Notes: generated by a model not told the origin, from the letters alone. A DNA stretch of 64,000 bases from Macrocystis pyrifera (GCA_031763025.1 JASSKH010000016.1:4712001-4776000), one strand, 5' to 3'. Positions 11,901 through 25,112 are shown, counted from the stretch's first letter. Made by a program: numbers and translations.

Positions 11901-14900
11901 AACACGGCAGCGTTGATTGAGGGGGTTACACCTCTTGTATTACATCTGAGGTCCAGTGCTAAACACTTGGAAACAGAGTCGGGGTATGTCACGCAGTATT
12001 AAATATTCAAAGGGTTCAATTGAATGGGTTTTAACGCAAGTTGGAAACACCGCTGGTACATGCCGTGTTGTGCGGCAGGTGTGCCCGGACAAGTTTGAAC
12101 TGCTTCACCCGGTCTACCGGAAGCTATGCCACCTGCTAGCAGACGTGGACGAGTGGGGGCAGATGGCCATCTTGGCGGCACTCCAGCGGTACGTCCGGAC
12201 TCACTTCACTAACCCCCAGCGAGGATCGACCAAAGGAGACGTCGATGGCAGCAAGTCTGCTCAAGACTTGAACCAGCCGTCGAAGAAGGTCAGGAGATCT
12301 TATCCAGGTGTTGGAAGACTAACTCCTGCGGTACTGGCGTATTTTCCGCCACCCTGACTATGTGCTGACTCACTAGATGTATCAGCAACTCTTCCATCCC
12401 AGCTACCATTTCGTATCCGACACCCAACAGCCATAAAAAAATAATCATGTAACGGTCGGGGTCGACGCTCTGTCATATCCTGGAAGAGGTCGTTTTTTTT
12501 TTCGCCTTCTCGAACCCTTCGGTTTTGCGCACTGGTAGCTGGGCAGGCAGATATGCAGCCAGTCGCGCGGCCACCCCCCGCAAACCCTCCCTACAAGGGT
12601 TTCTACTGCTGTTGTCTTTTTCGTGGTTGGTGGCAAGGGTAGAATCCTCGACAGTAGAACCTGTAGAATGTATATTAATTGTACACTTCGGTCAATGAAG
12701 AGGTAGGTGCGAGACTACTCTATAAACACATAAAAAACTCACGAATATCGCGATATTTGACATTTAGAGCCAAATTAAGGGCCTCTCGAGTTTTATTCTC
12801 GAGTTTTATACGAGCGTCCGGTACAGGCGATATTTTAGCGATACGTGGTACGCAATACACACATATCGCCTTAGGGTAAAAACACCCCAAGTATATAATT
12901 GTGTTGTCTTTTTGTTGGTATACCCGAATTTGGCAGACAAAATTGGGTCACGTTGCCAGCAAGGGCAACAACAGCAGCAGTGGCCCAGATCTATTGTCCA
13001 GGTAGTGTGTCCCGGAAACGAGGGTACAATTCTAAAGATTGTCTCTTTTTCCAAGTCCAAAAATGATCATACTCTAATGCCGAGTGCTTTGTACCCAAAA
13101 TAGGGAGTGCTGTGGTAAAGGCCTTGAGGCCTTGCGGGTGATTTGCGTGTGCTTTGTGCTGGACCTTGCCTGTCGTTTTCCCTCACATCCGCAAGCGTCG
13201 CTGCGTTGTTTTCCGTAGGTGAAGCGACGGGTTGTGAAACGGGCGTTCTACTCGAGCGAGGAGGACGAGAGCACGGAGGAGGAGGTCGAAGAGCACCACC
13301 TGACCACCGCCGCCCCAGAAGTGAGGAAACCCGGACCCAGCTGCCTCGCCCAACATCCCGGCGCATCTCGTCTCAGCTGAATATATTTTTTTTAATGCTG
13401 GTTGTTGTCGTGATTTTTCATATGGGAGGGAGCATGTTCCCGAGTGGGGGAGGGGGGAGGCTCCCCTCTCGGAGCATTTTCGGTGATGTGATCCCCATGG
13501 AATGTCGACTGACTCGGGCGGCTTTGTCTTGCTTCTGACTCCCGCGTTTCCGGCGATAGGTTGGGTCGGTGTTCACCACGAGCGATGCCGATCTTGGCGC
13601 GGACCTGGACCCGGACCACCGCTTGCTCCTCAGGTAGAGGGGCGACTTTGTACAGAGTTGGGCTTGCTTTTTCCGTCCTCTCAATTTGTTTGGTCACTAT
13701 ACGTTGCGTACGTTTTATGCAGGTGTACATCATCTGTATGTGAATTTTCGAGAGTTCTTACGTACAAGCAGTTCCAAGTTTTGTTTGCAACCGCCTAATT
13801 TTTGCATTTTGCGGACTTGCTCAGTTTGGGTCGCCGGTTTTCGCGTACGCTTGACTGGGTTATTGGTGTTCTATGTTTCTCGGTCGAAGGGTATCCACAC
13901 GGGTCGTGGCGAAGCGCGAGCACGCGCCCACTGACCTGCTCCTACTCTTTCACGCAGGTGTTCGCTGCCGTTGCTTAAGTCGCGTAACAGCGGGGTAGTG
14001 CTGGCGGTGTGCACAACGCACTACTACTGCGGCTCCCGAACCAACAGCACCATGAACCAGATCGCCAAGGCAATGGTGCGGATCCTGCGAAACCGCAGAG
14101 AGATCCAGTTCGTTGTGCTGGATGCCATCAGGTAAGCCACCATCGCGTTGCGAAATCAAGTTTTTGAAACTCACGTGACTGTGTTGGATGAGAGAGGACT
14201 TCGAACATACTTGGCAAGTTGCTTAGCAGAAATCAGCGTGTCGCAGAGGTCGGGTGGTACGAGCCAACGACGCGTCGCGGTGTGCGCTGCCTTGGCACTG
14301 GATGGACTGAATGCGACAACATTCACATCCATCGCAAAAACGTGCATGTAGGCCTCACGCGTTTTTCGTCTCTCCTGTTTCGCCTCGGCCCCCCATCTGG
14401 CGTCGACGCAGGACTATGGTGACGCACAGCCCTTCCGATTTCCGTCCCTTCCTTCAAGAATTTTTTGTGAAGGCGTCAGACCCTCTGTTCACTTGCACTA
14501 TTAAGCTCGACGTCCTCACCGCGCTAGCGACGAAAGAAAACTGCTCCACCATTCTCGGGGAGTTGCAAACTTACGTGCTCCACAGGGACAAGAGCTTTGT
14601 CTGCGCCGCGGTGCGAGCAGTGGGACGCATAGCAGACGCTCGGCCGGAGGCTGCGGATCAGTGCCTCCAGGTGAGGAGCCGAAAAGCTCGAAAACAAACG
14701 AACTAAATACTAAATCAGCAGTTTGTCGAATTCCTGACGCTGGTTTCCGTTCGTGGAGGTTGTGGCAAAGCCGCTGTATTCTACGTGCGCACGTACCTAA
14801 CGGGAAGCGCGATGCCAGTAGAATACTCGTACTCGTGTCTCTTTTCGGGAGATGCACTGTTTTTGTCCGATTTTTCCGTGTGCGCTGTCGCCATGAATTA

Positions 14901-17900
14901 ACTGATGCTCTGTACGTATACATACGGGCAACCTGGTGACTGTGGGGGTGTCTCCTCAACCTTTGTTTCGTCTTGATGCAGGGGCTCCTGACGCTGGTGA
15001 CGTGCAGCAAGACGAGCGTCGTAGTCGCCGAGGCGGTAATTGTGCTGCGACAGCTGCTCCAGCAAAAACCCGACTTCGAGGGCGCGGAGGCCGTCGTGCG
15101 CCGCCTCTCGGTACTCTTGCTAAGATCGTTCCTCGATAACGGCAGCGGGGAGGAGAATGCCAGGCCGAGCGAGCACGACCAGGGGGGGGGGCGCCGCTGT
15201 AGGCGGGAGCGTAGCTACGGCCAGTCTCGCTCAGCCCGGCGCTAGGGCTTCGATCATTTGGACCCTTGGCGAGTATCATCAACACATTTCTGGCGTCGCC
15301 ACGGACGTACTACGGGTGCTGGCAAAAGCACTCCCTGGACTGGAGGAGGAAGTCAAGATGCAGGTGCGGGATGATCTGTGGCGGAGAAATTAGCATATTA
15401 ATACGCATGCAGGCGCGGGATGGTTTCGTGCGTAGCAATGTAGCGTACGCATGTCATGCGGTATTTCAGAAAAACAGCTATGGTTGGGGTGGCTGTGGTA
15501 GGGATATTGGATCGTCGCCGAGTAACCATTGAAATACCCCTCCTTAAGGCATCCCCAAGTTGAGACGTTGACATGTTTGACAATTTGCGGTATTTAGGCG
15601 TGACCTGTTCCTGGACTTCTACCTTCGACTCGTGCGTGTGCAGGTGTTGAACTTTGCCGTGAAGCTGGCTTTGCGACGTCCGAACGATGCGCGGGTGCAG
15701 TCCTTGGCGTCGTTTGTCCTGGAGATGGCCAGGTTTGACCTATCGCATGACCTCCGCGACAGGGCTCGGCTCATGACGGCGATGCTTGGATTAGCCACGG
15801 CTGACGAAGGGGTCGACGAGGTGGCCTTGCTGGCACTCAACGCCAAGGCTGGACAGGTGAGCAAGTGCCGGCGGTAACAAGGAAGAGAAATTCCCGCCTA
15901 AATCATGCGCTGGTCTATGAGCGTTACAAAAGCTGATGTTTGCTCAATTTTTTTCCTACTGCTAAATGACCATACTCAAATTCCAAGTATTACGGGGGTC
16001 CATAGTTAATAGGACCTATGGTATACGTAAAAACCTATATGTTTACCTATTTTTACTAACAATATTTGGTCCTATTTACTATGGTCCTCCGTAATAGTTT
16101 GTACCCTGAAACGTGGGTGCAGTTCTGCATGGGTTAATGAACGCTTTGGGGTGATTTGTTCCTTTTTCTCTGCCACCTTTGAGTGAAGAAGCCGCCCATC
16201 AACGACAGTGGCAAATGGAGCGTCGACCTGGCTTGCTGGCTTGAGACCTTGGCGTTTTGGCCTGCCGATTTCGGGTGAAAGGGATGGAGCAACGATGCGT
16301 TTTTGCTCACGAGAAGCTCAACCGTTCTGCATTGTTTTGAAACTTGTGATTATAAAACTTTTTCTACGGCCATCCTCCACAGGTGCTCCTCCAACGCCGA
16401 CTACCACCCAACGCGCGAGCTGCTGACGCGGGGAAACCACCGGGTGCGTCGCATCTGGTGCTCGGCACTCTCTCCGCCGTCGTGGGACACCCGATCAATG
16501 GGTACCTCCCGATGCCCGGTTGGTGTACCGTGCAACTGGACGGGTCTGTAAGAGAGCCCCCAAAGGAAGAGCCACGAGCCTTGGCTCCCACCGCAGGCGA
16601 TGTTAGTAGGAGCGCCAAGGATGGCAGCAGTGGAAGCGACTTTTACTCCGGAAGCAGCCCCGAATTCAGCTCTGAAGATGACTCGGAATCGGACCCGTAC
16701 GATTCGGCCTCGAGGGCCGAATCCGAGTCCAGTTCCGAAAACACCTCGCAGTCCGGCACGGGGTCGGGATCGGATTCGGAATCGTCGTCAGAAGAGGAGT
16801 CCGGCTCGTCGGGGGACAGCCGGAGTAGTAGCAGCAACAGCAGCGAGTCGTCTTCTGACGGCAGCAGCGAGAGCAGCTCGACCAAGGGGGAGGAAGGGGT
16901 GGGCCTGCTTATTATGGGACCCGGAGTGACCAATACGGCGGCCACGTATGGAGCGAGCGCGCCTGCCCCTCACTCGCAAGACCTAACCGGCCTTGTCGAG
17001 AGACTGAGCGTCGTGGATAGAGAAGACAGCGCCTCTCCTCAACTAGGGGCACCGCCGGGGGGACTGGGGTCTCTGAGTATGGCGGGAGTGAGAGGACCGG
17101 GTCCCGCCCAGGGTGGCTTCGGGAAGACGCCGTCTTCGGCTCGGCCATCGTCGGCCAATTCAGAAGTGGGCGCCAACCCGGAGGGTGAACCGAACGTTTC
17201 TTTTCCGTCGACTTTGTTACGCCACCAGGCCGGCGGTGGTCTGCAGGTGGACTACCGGTTCACGCGCGGGAGGACGAGCTCTCTGTCTCGACCGTCGACA
17301 ACTCTAACTTTGCGGTTGACGCTGACGAACCACCGGGAGACGCCCATCCGACGCATTCGCGTGGTTGCGCCGCGAGACGGGACGCCGATGGACTCGTTCC
17401 CTGAACTGCAGATCTTAGCCGCGGGGGGGGTGTTTTGCACGAACTTGGGCATCGACTTCGGCGGAAGATCGAAAGATGTGAGTTTTTTTTTTTCGAGTCG
17501 CAGATATTGGTAACCGATGCACTTGACAAGGCTTCAAGACCCCTTGCCTTGTTTACTCTTGTGTAGGAAACGGTTCGACCGTGTGCGGGCACCCTATTCA
17601 ACAGATGCCGCTGTAGGTACCCTGTCCGCATTTTTTTCGTCCATGCGGTACCACGCGTGAGCGCCACAAGAGTAGACTAGTGGGTCGATATAAAACCATC
17701 CACCCGTGGTTGCAAATTGAATGCGTAACTAACAGGACAAGGCGCATCTATTGTTCTTTTACCCGCGTCTCCCAGGTCCGATTTGAGTTGAAAACCGACA
17801 AGGGCAGCTTCATGGTTTCGCTCGAACCTCCGCCCGAGGAGCTTCTATTCCCGGACCCCGTTTCGCGGGCAGAATTTGACCGGGTGCTGAATTCATTGGG

Positions 17901-18478
17901 GCAGCTGGACCGGGAAACGGTGAACTGCCAGGTCAGCACACCAGTATATAGTTATCATGAACTATGTTTCACTTAATACCATTAATAGCGGTAATTAATC
18001 CTTTGATGCCAAGAGCTAATACGTACTTATGATAAGCAGCAAGCAGTACCTGCAAGCTTGTCGCAGGTAGCAGTGCGTATGTTCATACCAGGTGCATGGT
18101 TGTAGATCACAGGAAGTCCTTGCACACGTCGCGACTTATCACGTTATTTTACCGTTTTCGTGTGCACTCTTGTGCTATTTTTCGTGCCATGTTTTTTTCC
18201 ATGCAGATCCCTCCAGCGGATATCCCTCGACTTCCATCACGCACCTTGCGCGCGATCAACGCGGCAGTAGTCACGAACGATTCAAACGCCCGCGAGGCCG
18301 ACCAATGGTGGTTCTCGGCGTGCAGCCTCGCGGTTCTATGTCCGAAAGGGTGTTCATCAAGGTGTCGGCCGACAGCGGTTCTGGGAAAGTCAAGGTGGAC
18401 GTCTACTCCGACAACGCCATGCTACCTTCCAAGCTCGTGGGACCTATCAAGAAAGCGGTAGAAGGGAAGGGCCGGTGA
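8946..18478 (+). CDS. AP3B: AP-3 adaptor complex, beta subunit
   Basis: Large subunit of the AP-3 coat that sorts cargo from endosomes or Golgi to lysosome- or vacuole-related organelles. Exons: 8946-9041, 9374-9604, 9933-10001, 10665-10778, 11133-11201, 12079-12288, 13219-13320, 13560-13633, 13958-14131, 14412-14670, 14982-15363, 15644-15856, 16383-17477, 17776-17931, 18207-18478. They total about 1170 codons, the usual size. The adaptin HEAT trunk is clear (VVKNMAVRSVEVKKMVYIYL; SPYVRKCAANAIPK; YRKLCHLLADVDEWGQM; LDPDHRLLLR; LLKSRNSGVV). Next come an acidic Ser/Glu hinge (16600-16890) and the C-terminal appendage (LGIDFGG; RVFIKVSADSGSGKVKVDVY). Phases agree at all junctions. The frame breaks twice: in exon 11 at a run of ten G (15182-15191), one base too many, and in exon 15 near 18330-18345, one base too few. 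Both look like sequence errors, though a recent pseudogene is possible. Confidence 0.94.
11742..11790 (+). repeat. Isolated tRNA B-box-like segment
   Basis: GGTTCGAATCCCCCC at 11753-11767 matches the RNA polymerase III B box in T-loop context. I see no foldable tRNA around it. It sits in the AP-3 beta intron between exons 5 and 6 and could be a relic of a tRNA-derived SINE. Confidence 0.3.
15990..16094. mobile_element. 105-bp TA-flanked MITE, copy 2
   Basis: In the AP-3 beta intron between exons 12 and 13. It starts TTACGGGGGTCCATAGTTAA and ends in the near-complement (ACTATGGTCCTCCGTAA). TA lies on both sides (15988-15989, 16095-16096). It has the same length as copies 1, 3 and 4 and shares the inner AACCTATA and TATTTGGTCC blocks. 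Confidence 0.88.
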
Positions 18479-20719
18479 CCAATCAGAGGGGGGCATCCTT
18501 TCGCGGCGGATGTTTGTTTTTGCGGTTGCAAAGGGGGACTGTGCTGGGGCTGCTTGGTCTGCCGGTGCAAGCAAAGTGCACCTGAAACCTGGTGGCGTGG
18601 TTTTGCTGTTTTTGCTTCGATCGTCGCAGAAGTTGGTGGTTATTTTTGTTCTCCTTTTGTGAGGGGTCTATGCACCGTCGAAAGGCACGGCACACCAGTA
18701 GTGTTAGTGCGGTTATGCAGTATTAGTTCGTGACCCGGAACTGCGACGCTACGCGACGTTAGGTAGTGACCCTTAACTGCGACATTAAGTCGTGAATCCT
18801 GAACGACACATGTAACAACAAAATAGACAGCAGTCATGGCTCTCTCCGGTGGGGTTACAGCGTGGATGGATTCTTCCCACTCCTGTATGCAAGACATATC
18901 GATTGTAGAACGCGATTGGAATACACGCAGTTTGTGACGTGTCGAGTTTTGCTTTTGTCCAGCAGACGGAAATCCTCTTGGCACAATGTAAAAAAAACTA
19001 GTTCGAAAGTCCCCAACCCTTTTGGGACCCAAAAAGCGTCATCATAGCAACCGAGCAACCTTTGTCAACCGTCCACTGACCGCCCAGTAGCATTAGGCAT
19101 GAGTAGCATCTGCTGCGCGCGTGTGGTGGATACAATTCCTTGGATTGTGCTCGGAAAGAAAACGGAACTGAACATCCCCTAACCCAGCAGCCTGTGCTGC
19201 TCCGTGTGGTCAATGCTGCTGTCGTCATTTTATTGTGGAAAAAACAGAAAAGAGTTCTGTCGTTCGAGTTGTGTGATAGCAATAATAGCAATCCCATCAA
19301 GTGGGCGCTGAACCTATCGGCACAACCGTAGAGTACTACACGCCACAGAACAGCAGTATAACCATTAGAAGTAGCCCCCTTCATACTTGATCATGGCCAG
19401 GCCATCCTGCGCCTGCTTCCTTCAACCCCTCGCGTGCCATGTACCAAAGACAACACATTGCTACGCCGCACGGACGTAATTGATACGCCTGCTTCCTCAA
19501 GCCTCACTTTCTAACAAAGAAAATATGGCTGCTACAGCAGTATTGATACATAAGAGTACCGCGTGTTGGTAAAGACAATCGTCGACTTATGCGTCCTCTA
19601 TAAGCTGCACAGAAAGCTGGTGTCGACGATTGTTCAGTAATTCCTCGAGTACGCCTTGAGGACACACACTATGCAGCATGGTATTCATGCCCTTAAAAAA
19701 TTATGGATGGTCCAAGGTAGCGGCCAACACCGGGCTTCACTCCTAACGGGGCCAATATTTCTATCAGCTCCACCGCTTGTTCGACCTGCGACGGAATCTG
19801 CGGGGCAAACATTCGCATCGGGCAGTAAGCGTCGCACACACACAAAACACGTGAGTGAAAAGCGTGCAACAATCGTTCAATGTAATGCGTCCATCTGGAG
19901 AATTAGCGGTTTCGAGAAAAATAGCATATGGTATCAGGTATGACGTAGCCATGGGGCAGGCACTGAGCAGCATTGCCCAACGAACTGCAAAGTGTCGCGT
20001 TTGAACTCACACGTCGCCACATGTGACTTTGACTCAGTACTCAACAGCAGCAATGGTGGACACATCGTGCTACTCGCACCTCTTGGTAGTGCCGCGTATT
20101 TCGAGGACCCGTGTGGACCTCTATTAAAGCTGAAGGCTCTAGAGCGTCCACTCGTCTCACAGTTCTGCGCCCCGCTCTCCAAGTTGTGCGGTCGGAATCG
20201 ATGTCAGAAACTCGCACCGCAACCTGCAGACGACGAGACTCAAGTTAAATTTGGGGTGCGCTCCGGCGGAGATTGTATTGTGAACCTCCATAGACGTTCA
20301 GGCCACGCAAACATCTTATCGTCCTTCCTCGGTCTGTTTCAGCCCAGGCTATCGTTGCGAACTGACAAACCTTCGAGTACGGCAAAAATACAGACAACTA
20401 AAGTCGTGTGGATACGCGATTTACACGACCTCGATCGCCCCGACTGTAAGCCACATCGCCAGAAGAAATAAAACATAACGCAAGGTCGCAAGTCACAACA
20501 GAAACCAGGCACTAAAAGCAGGCGATGCAAGCCAGGTACTAAAAGCAGGCCATGTAAGCCACGATGGCGGGCGACAGAGATATCTTGGCATGGTAACCCT
20601 GTTGTCGAACGCACAGATGGCGGCGGGGCTTTAGTCCTTCACTTGGAGTCAAAGATGCTACCGATATGTAGGAGACCGGCCTTTCGGGGCACGTCACGGC
20701 CTATTTTGGACATAATATA
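18479..20719. other. Intergenic stretch, no supported gene
   Basis: This separates the 3' ends of AP-3 beta (+) and the predicted plastid protein (-), so it holds both 3' UTRs. The longest open frame (19992-20471, +, 159 codons) shows no family motif, and the opposite strand is also partly open. I do not call it a gene. Short repeats of AGCCA(G/C)G(T/A) and ACTAAAAGCAGGC(C/G)ATG occur at 20505-20560. Confidence 0.4.
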
Positions 20720-23132
20720 CTATTCATAGTTGGGTGTAGGGAGGCGGTCAGTCAAGGGGTCAAACCGCGGCATCCGAGGATATTTTTTCTGCGCGCACAG
20801 CGACCGGTCTCCCTGAAAGTTCTGGCCGCCTTGCCGTATGCTTACGTGAGCACTGCTCCCCTTTGCCTCGGCCCGTCGTCTGTCTACCCAAAACGGGCAG
20901 TCCCACATGCGGGGACATCTGCCACCCCGGCAAACACAGTCGCTCTCTTCGCTGCCCCCGACGGCCCACGCGTCCGTATACGTCGCCTCCAGTTCTTGCT
21001 GCTCTAGCTTTCGCGCGTTGTCTGCACAAAAATGCGTACAACGGTGGCGGCGGCTGACGGCTACGGAAGTATGAAAAGGTGTTGCACGAGCATGGCTGGT
21101 ATCCGTGTCGATATATTTAGCTACGGGAGAGCGCTCGCCGGCCGATACCGCCAAAACCGTCCGGTGCATGTACATACAGGCGGTGCTTGGCGGTCCGAGA
21201 GTAGGATTCAGAGGTGCCACCTATCAAGAGTGAAGTTACTGAGCTGTACCGGTACCTCCTTTGTACATTCGTGGGGGCCGCTTCACGAACTTATAACTGA
21301 ACACGCGACCAATTTTCAAGTCAGCGCAGTTGGCGGCGCCTGAACACCGCAGCCAGAACCAGAACAAGTTTGGACTCATGACTTGCGTATACAAGTAGAC
21401 TGCACCGTCAGTACGTGGGATGGGTCGTTTCAGTTTACGAACAAAATTAGGTAAAAATGCTTATTCATCATGTTGCGTCCATGAAAGCATGCGGGGATGC
21501 AGTCTGCAGTCAGTCGACAGGGATGCGAAGGGCGCAGAGGAAAAGCGTCACCGGATCCCTGAAGCTCAAAATCCTCGACTTTTAAACTCCCGAAGAGTGT
21601 CCTCGAGACGCTTTCAGCCTTGTCGTGTCGTCGCCACTCGAGCTTTGTTCCACCTACAAAGTAAAAAATAATACGTGGGCAAATGAAGAGGCAGGAAACG
21701 TAGAGGCAGCTATCATGTTATACACGGTAAATTCGGAATCATCAAGATTAGAGAGGGATGAGGAACATGCTCCCCGTTCAAGAAGGCAGGAACCGAACAA
21801 GCTGCACCAGGAGCCACGAATATTACTGCAGGCACCAGCTATATAACAAACACGATCTCGATCAATTACTAGTATGTTCTCCTTCGTTTTTGAGGTTCCG
21901 AGAAAATGAACGATTTACAACCCAATGCCAAATCAAAAAGTTGACGGCTGGAAATCGAAAAGGAAATCGAAAGCACAAACAGCAACAATTCAGCGCGTCC
22001 TACTGGCCAGCGCAGCCACGTCAAAATATCACACCAGGACCGCCGTACACAGCATCCATAGCTAGCACGACAACACAGCCGCACAGACCCCCCGTAAACA
22101 TCCAGCAGGCGAACCACATCACCAGCCCCGACGTTCTCGGGCCTTTGTTTCCCGGCGTTCGAACCAGAGCGAACATAGTTTGCGGAAAATTCAGGATGAT
22201 ACCCTCGAGAACGAGGTCGGAAGTTCGTTCTCAGTATAATTTCAAGTTTGATCTCGGGGCGTCAACGTTGGACGCGCCACCACCTCCATGGGAGGCCCAA
22301 CGACCTCCCGGAATCGAATTGCGTTCGCGTTTGCCTACTTCTGGGGTGGATCTGTGTTACCGAGCGCTGGATTGCCGGCATGTGTGCACAGTTGCGAACG
22401 GCCTAGTAGGTTGTGCTCTCCGTTGCTTTTCGCCTGGATTTCTATTTTCACTTTTCGATTCTGTTCGGACACCTCGGCTGGTTTTGATCGAAATCGAAAT
22501 TAATTCAATTTTCGATTGAGCTTTTCGATTCTGTTCAGATACACTCGAGAGGGTTTAAAAAACAAGGCCAAAAACGCGCACGATACTGCTGTGAATTGTT
22601 CGTCCGAGCCGGCCTGGAGCAGGCGCAAATATATCGAGGCAATTGTGTACGTACCGAAGAAGGTATTGCAGTAGAGAAGTAAACAGAAACAGAAGGCTGA
22701 TTGATATATGACGGTGTGACGATACTGCACGTCCCAGAGAACCCGCGACAGGGTATCATACTCACGAGGAAGAACCAAGATGCTGATGGATCGACTGTCG
22801 CCAACCTCGGCAACCACGCAGCGCATCGGTGTCCACGTTTTCGCCCAAGCAGATGCTTGCGGAAACAGTCCTGGTTTTACTCCCGTCAGCAGCTTCTCCA
22901 CATCCTGTAGCTCCGCCCCGTCAACCAACTCGTCCCAAACACGTTGCAGGGCATGCGCGGTGCTTGACTCCGCCGCTACAGCTAATGTCGACCTCCCATT
23001 CGAGCCAAGGGACAACAGCGTTGATGGCCGGTTGGCACCCATACTGAAAGCACGTCCTTGCCCTGCGCACAGCAGTAAAATACCCGTGCATAACAGCCGT
23101 GGTGATCGGCGGCGCTTTGGAAACGAAGCCAT
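20720..23132 (-). CDS. Predicted plastid-targeted protein of unknown function
   Basis: Two minus-strand exons, 23132-22766 and 21021-20720, join in phase 1 to exactly 223 codons including the stop. The N-terminus is basic (PKRRRS), then hydrophobic (LLCTGILLLCAGQG), then RAF with the Phe required at the stramenopile plastid cleavage site, then a Ser/Asn/Arg-rich transit region. The mature part has a helical stretch (LQRVWDELVDGAELQDVEKLL), a beta-like stretch (RCVVAEVGDSRSISILVLP) and a C-terminal region with five Cys (CVCRGGRC and CPRMWDC). I do not recognise the family. Exon 2 follows a good polypyrimidine tract and TGCAG acceptor. A further intron before the stop cannot be excluded, because the last ~30 residues look less constrained. 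Confidence 0.6.
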
Positions 23133-23405
23133 TAAAGCAGCACGTGATGCACCCGTGAGGCAACCGTATTTCCTGCCGCTAGTGTGTATAAACGAAAGTA
23201 CTGATGCAATCCTGTGTTGAGCTCTACTTCTGCTGTGTGCTGCATGAGTGCAACGACGCCGCGCAAGGACAAGAAGTCGAAAATCGAGGCAAATGGCGGC
23301 GGGACTGTTGGAATTTTCAACGAGGCGTTTTGCAAACGGAACACGCAATCCCTCTACTTCTAGAGCTTAACGTACGATGCCCCGCATCCCCGCCCCTCCC
23401 ATATG

Positions 23406-23436
23406 CTCTGCGGCTGCTGCTGCTGCTGCTGCTGTG
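23406..23436. repeat. (CTG)n microsatellite
   Basis: A run of CTG/GCTG triplets lies upstream of the plastid-protein gene. Similar runs occur at 28097-28122 and 36892-36933. Confidence 0.8.
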
Positions 23437-24005
23437 TTGCACAAGCTTGACCCAGTTCAGATAAATCAAGGTACTGCTACCGTCCTGTCGCTTCGTTGGT
23501 GTCGGGCTGTGGATATCACAACAACGGGTGGGAGACGGAAGCAGAATGCCCTTCCCACGACGCAGACCGCTATTGCTGGCGCATCTCTTCGCGACCCCAC
23601 TGGTAAAAGAAACCGCGGATGTGTGTGGGGAAGAACATGAGCCCGAGATGACCCCTATCAAGCAGCACAACTACGCGCGTGAACGAGATGCCATCACAAG
23701 GTGTGTGAATTTTCGTGTGGATCACGGCCATGCCCGTTGCCTTGACCAGGCATCGATATTGAGAGAGAGAACAGCAGTACAGGCGCTTTTGGTGCAAGCA
23801 GCATGAAGGTTTCTAAATGTCACCTCACTTCAACACACACAGGGTCTTTTCGGTATTTACCCCACTGGTATTAATAGAATCTTCCAGTGGTTGGGCTGCG
23901 TTCTTCTGCGAGCAAGTTATCTTTCCTAATGGGGAAGCACTTCCTTCCTAATGGATCAATGTACGGGCGTGGACCCGACCCAGTCCTCAACCGTACTGTA
24001 TGTAG

Positions 24006-24026
24006 CCCTTACCCTAACCCTAACCC
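24006..24026. repeat. Short interstitial telomere-like repeat
   Basis: About two and a half CCCTAA units (CTTACCCTAACCCTAACCC). A similar short run, TTAACCCTAACCCTGG, lies at 34241-34256 near the end of an inverted-repeat element. Both are too short to show a chromosome end. Confidence 0.5.
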
Positions 24027-24232
24027 GGACCCAAAACGGTCCAGAAACGGTCAAGAAACGTGGGTGTGCCGCTTTCGATAATAATCCGAACTGCGGACCA
24101 CGCCGTGACCAATCTGGTGACCGAACAGCAGTGAGAGCCGGTGCTAGCGGGCGCATAAAAAAAAAAAAAACGAGAAATAAACAGAATAAAACGAACAGAC
24201 TTTCGTTTTTCGCAAAAAACAGCAGGTTGAGT

Positions 24233-25112
24233 CCTAAAAGGCCAGATCTTATGCAATTTTTTTTGGTGATTATATGGCTGTTTACGGAGGCTTCGGGGTA
24301 TCTAGTCCCGTTTCTGATCAGATTTATCAAAGTCACGTCTGATGGGGCCTGTTTGGTGGAAAAAAATGTTCCTCCGAGATTTTATCACTCATGAAATCCA
24401 GGAAGTGATATTTTTTTACAGCCTTTTCTGATCAACTCTGAAAGTGATAAAATTTGCTTTTGCACAAGACCTCGGAGGCATTGTACAATTTTGTATAGGT
24501 TACAGACTGGGCTCATGATGGGTCACGACGCTACATGTTTGGTTACTCTTATACACAGCTGGGCTCCAGCACTTGTGCATCGGCCACTACGGAGAGAGAA
24601 GGCATCGATACCTTGGCCACCATCGCGTCCCTTGCGGCCGCCTAACCAACTGCAGCTGCTCTAGGCAAAACAACTTTGGAGACGAGACTACAGCAGTATC
24701 GAAACACTCTAACTTTTTTTTTTTTTACCTACGACGGCCGCAAGCAGCTCATGCTCCACGAGAGCGAGAGCTCCTTGCTGGTCCAGCGACTAGCAAACCC
24801 CTTACGCAGCTCCCCAGGAGGTTCCACGTTCCGTTCCTTTCTTCGAGGAGCTGGTGGTGAAGGTTGATCGCCCAACCCGGCGTGAACGACTTGTTCGTGT
24901 CGTGGTCCACGTACGTGGAGTTCAAGGAAACTTCAAGATCTCGGTTCTGTTCTTTTTTTTTTATTCTCGAATGAAATAAAACCAAAAACACCATAAGACG
25001 GCACATGGCGCACTGATCTGGTGTGGGTTTTTGCCGCTGGAAAATCCGACTTCCTGCCTTTTTCAATCACTCAAAAAAAATTGCATAAGATCCGGCCTAA
25101 CGAGAAAAAAAA
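24233..25112. mobile_element. Possible inverted-repeat element
   Basis: The segments AGATCTTATGCAATTTTTTTT (24243-24263) and its complement (25072-25092) are in inverted orientation, with imperfect similarity continuing outward (CCTAAAAGGCC against GGCCTAACGAG). The outer flank on both sides is A-rich with AAACGAAC/AAACGAAA blocks. There is no transposase and no clear target duplication. Confidence 0.4.

Noticed and set aside
19992-20471. 159-codon plus-strand open frame
   Set aside because: No motif, no splice context, and the opposite strand is also partly open; probably chance in GC-balanced DNA.
21758-22519. 253-codon plus-strand open frame
   Set aside because: It lies antisense in the intron of the better supported plastid-protein gene and has low-complexity composition with no domain.
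24006-24026. Chromosome end or telomere addition site
   Set aside because: Only two to three CCCTAA units, with normal sequence on both sides.
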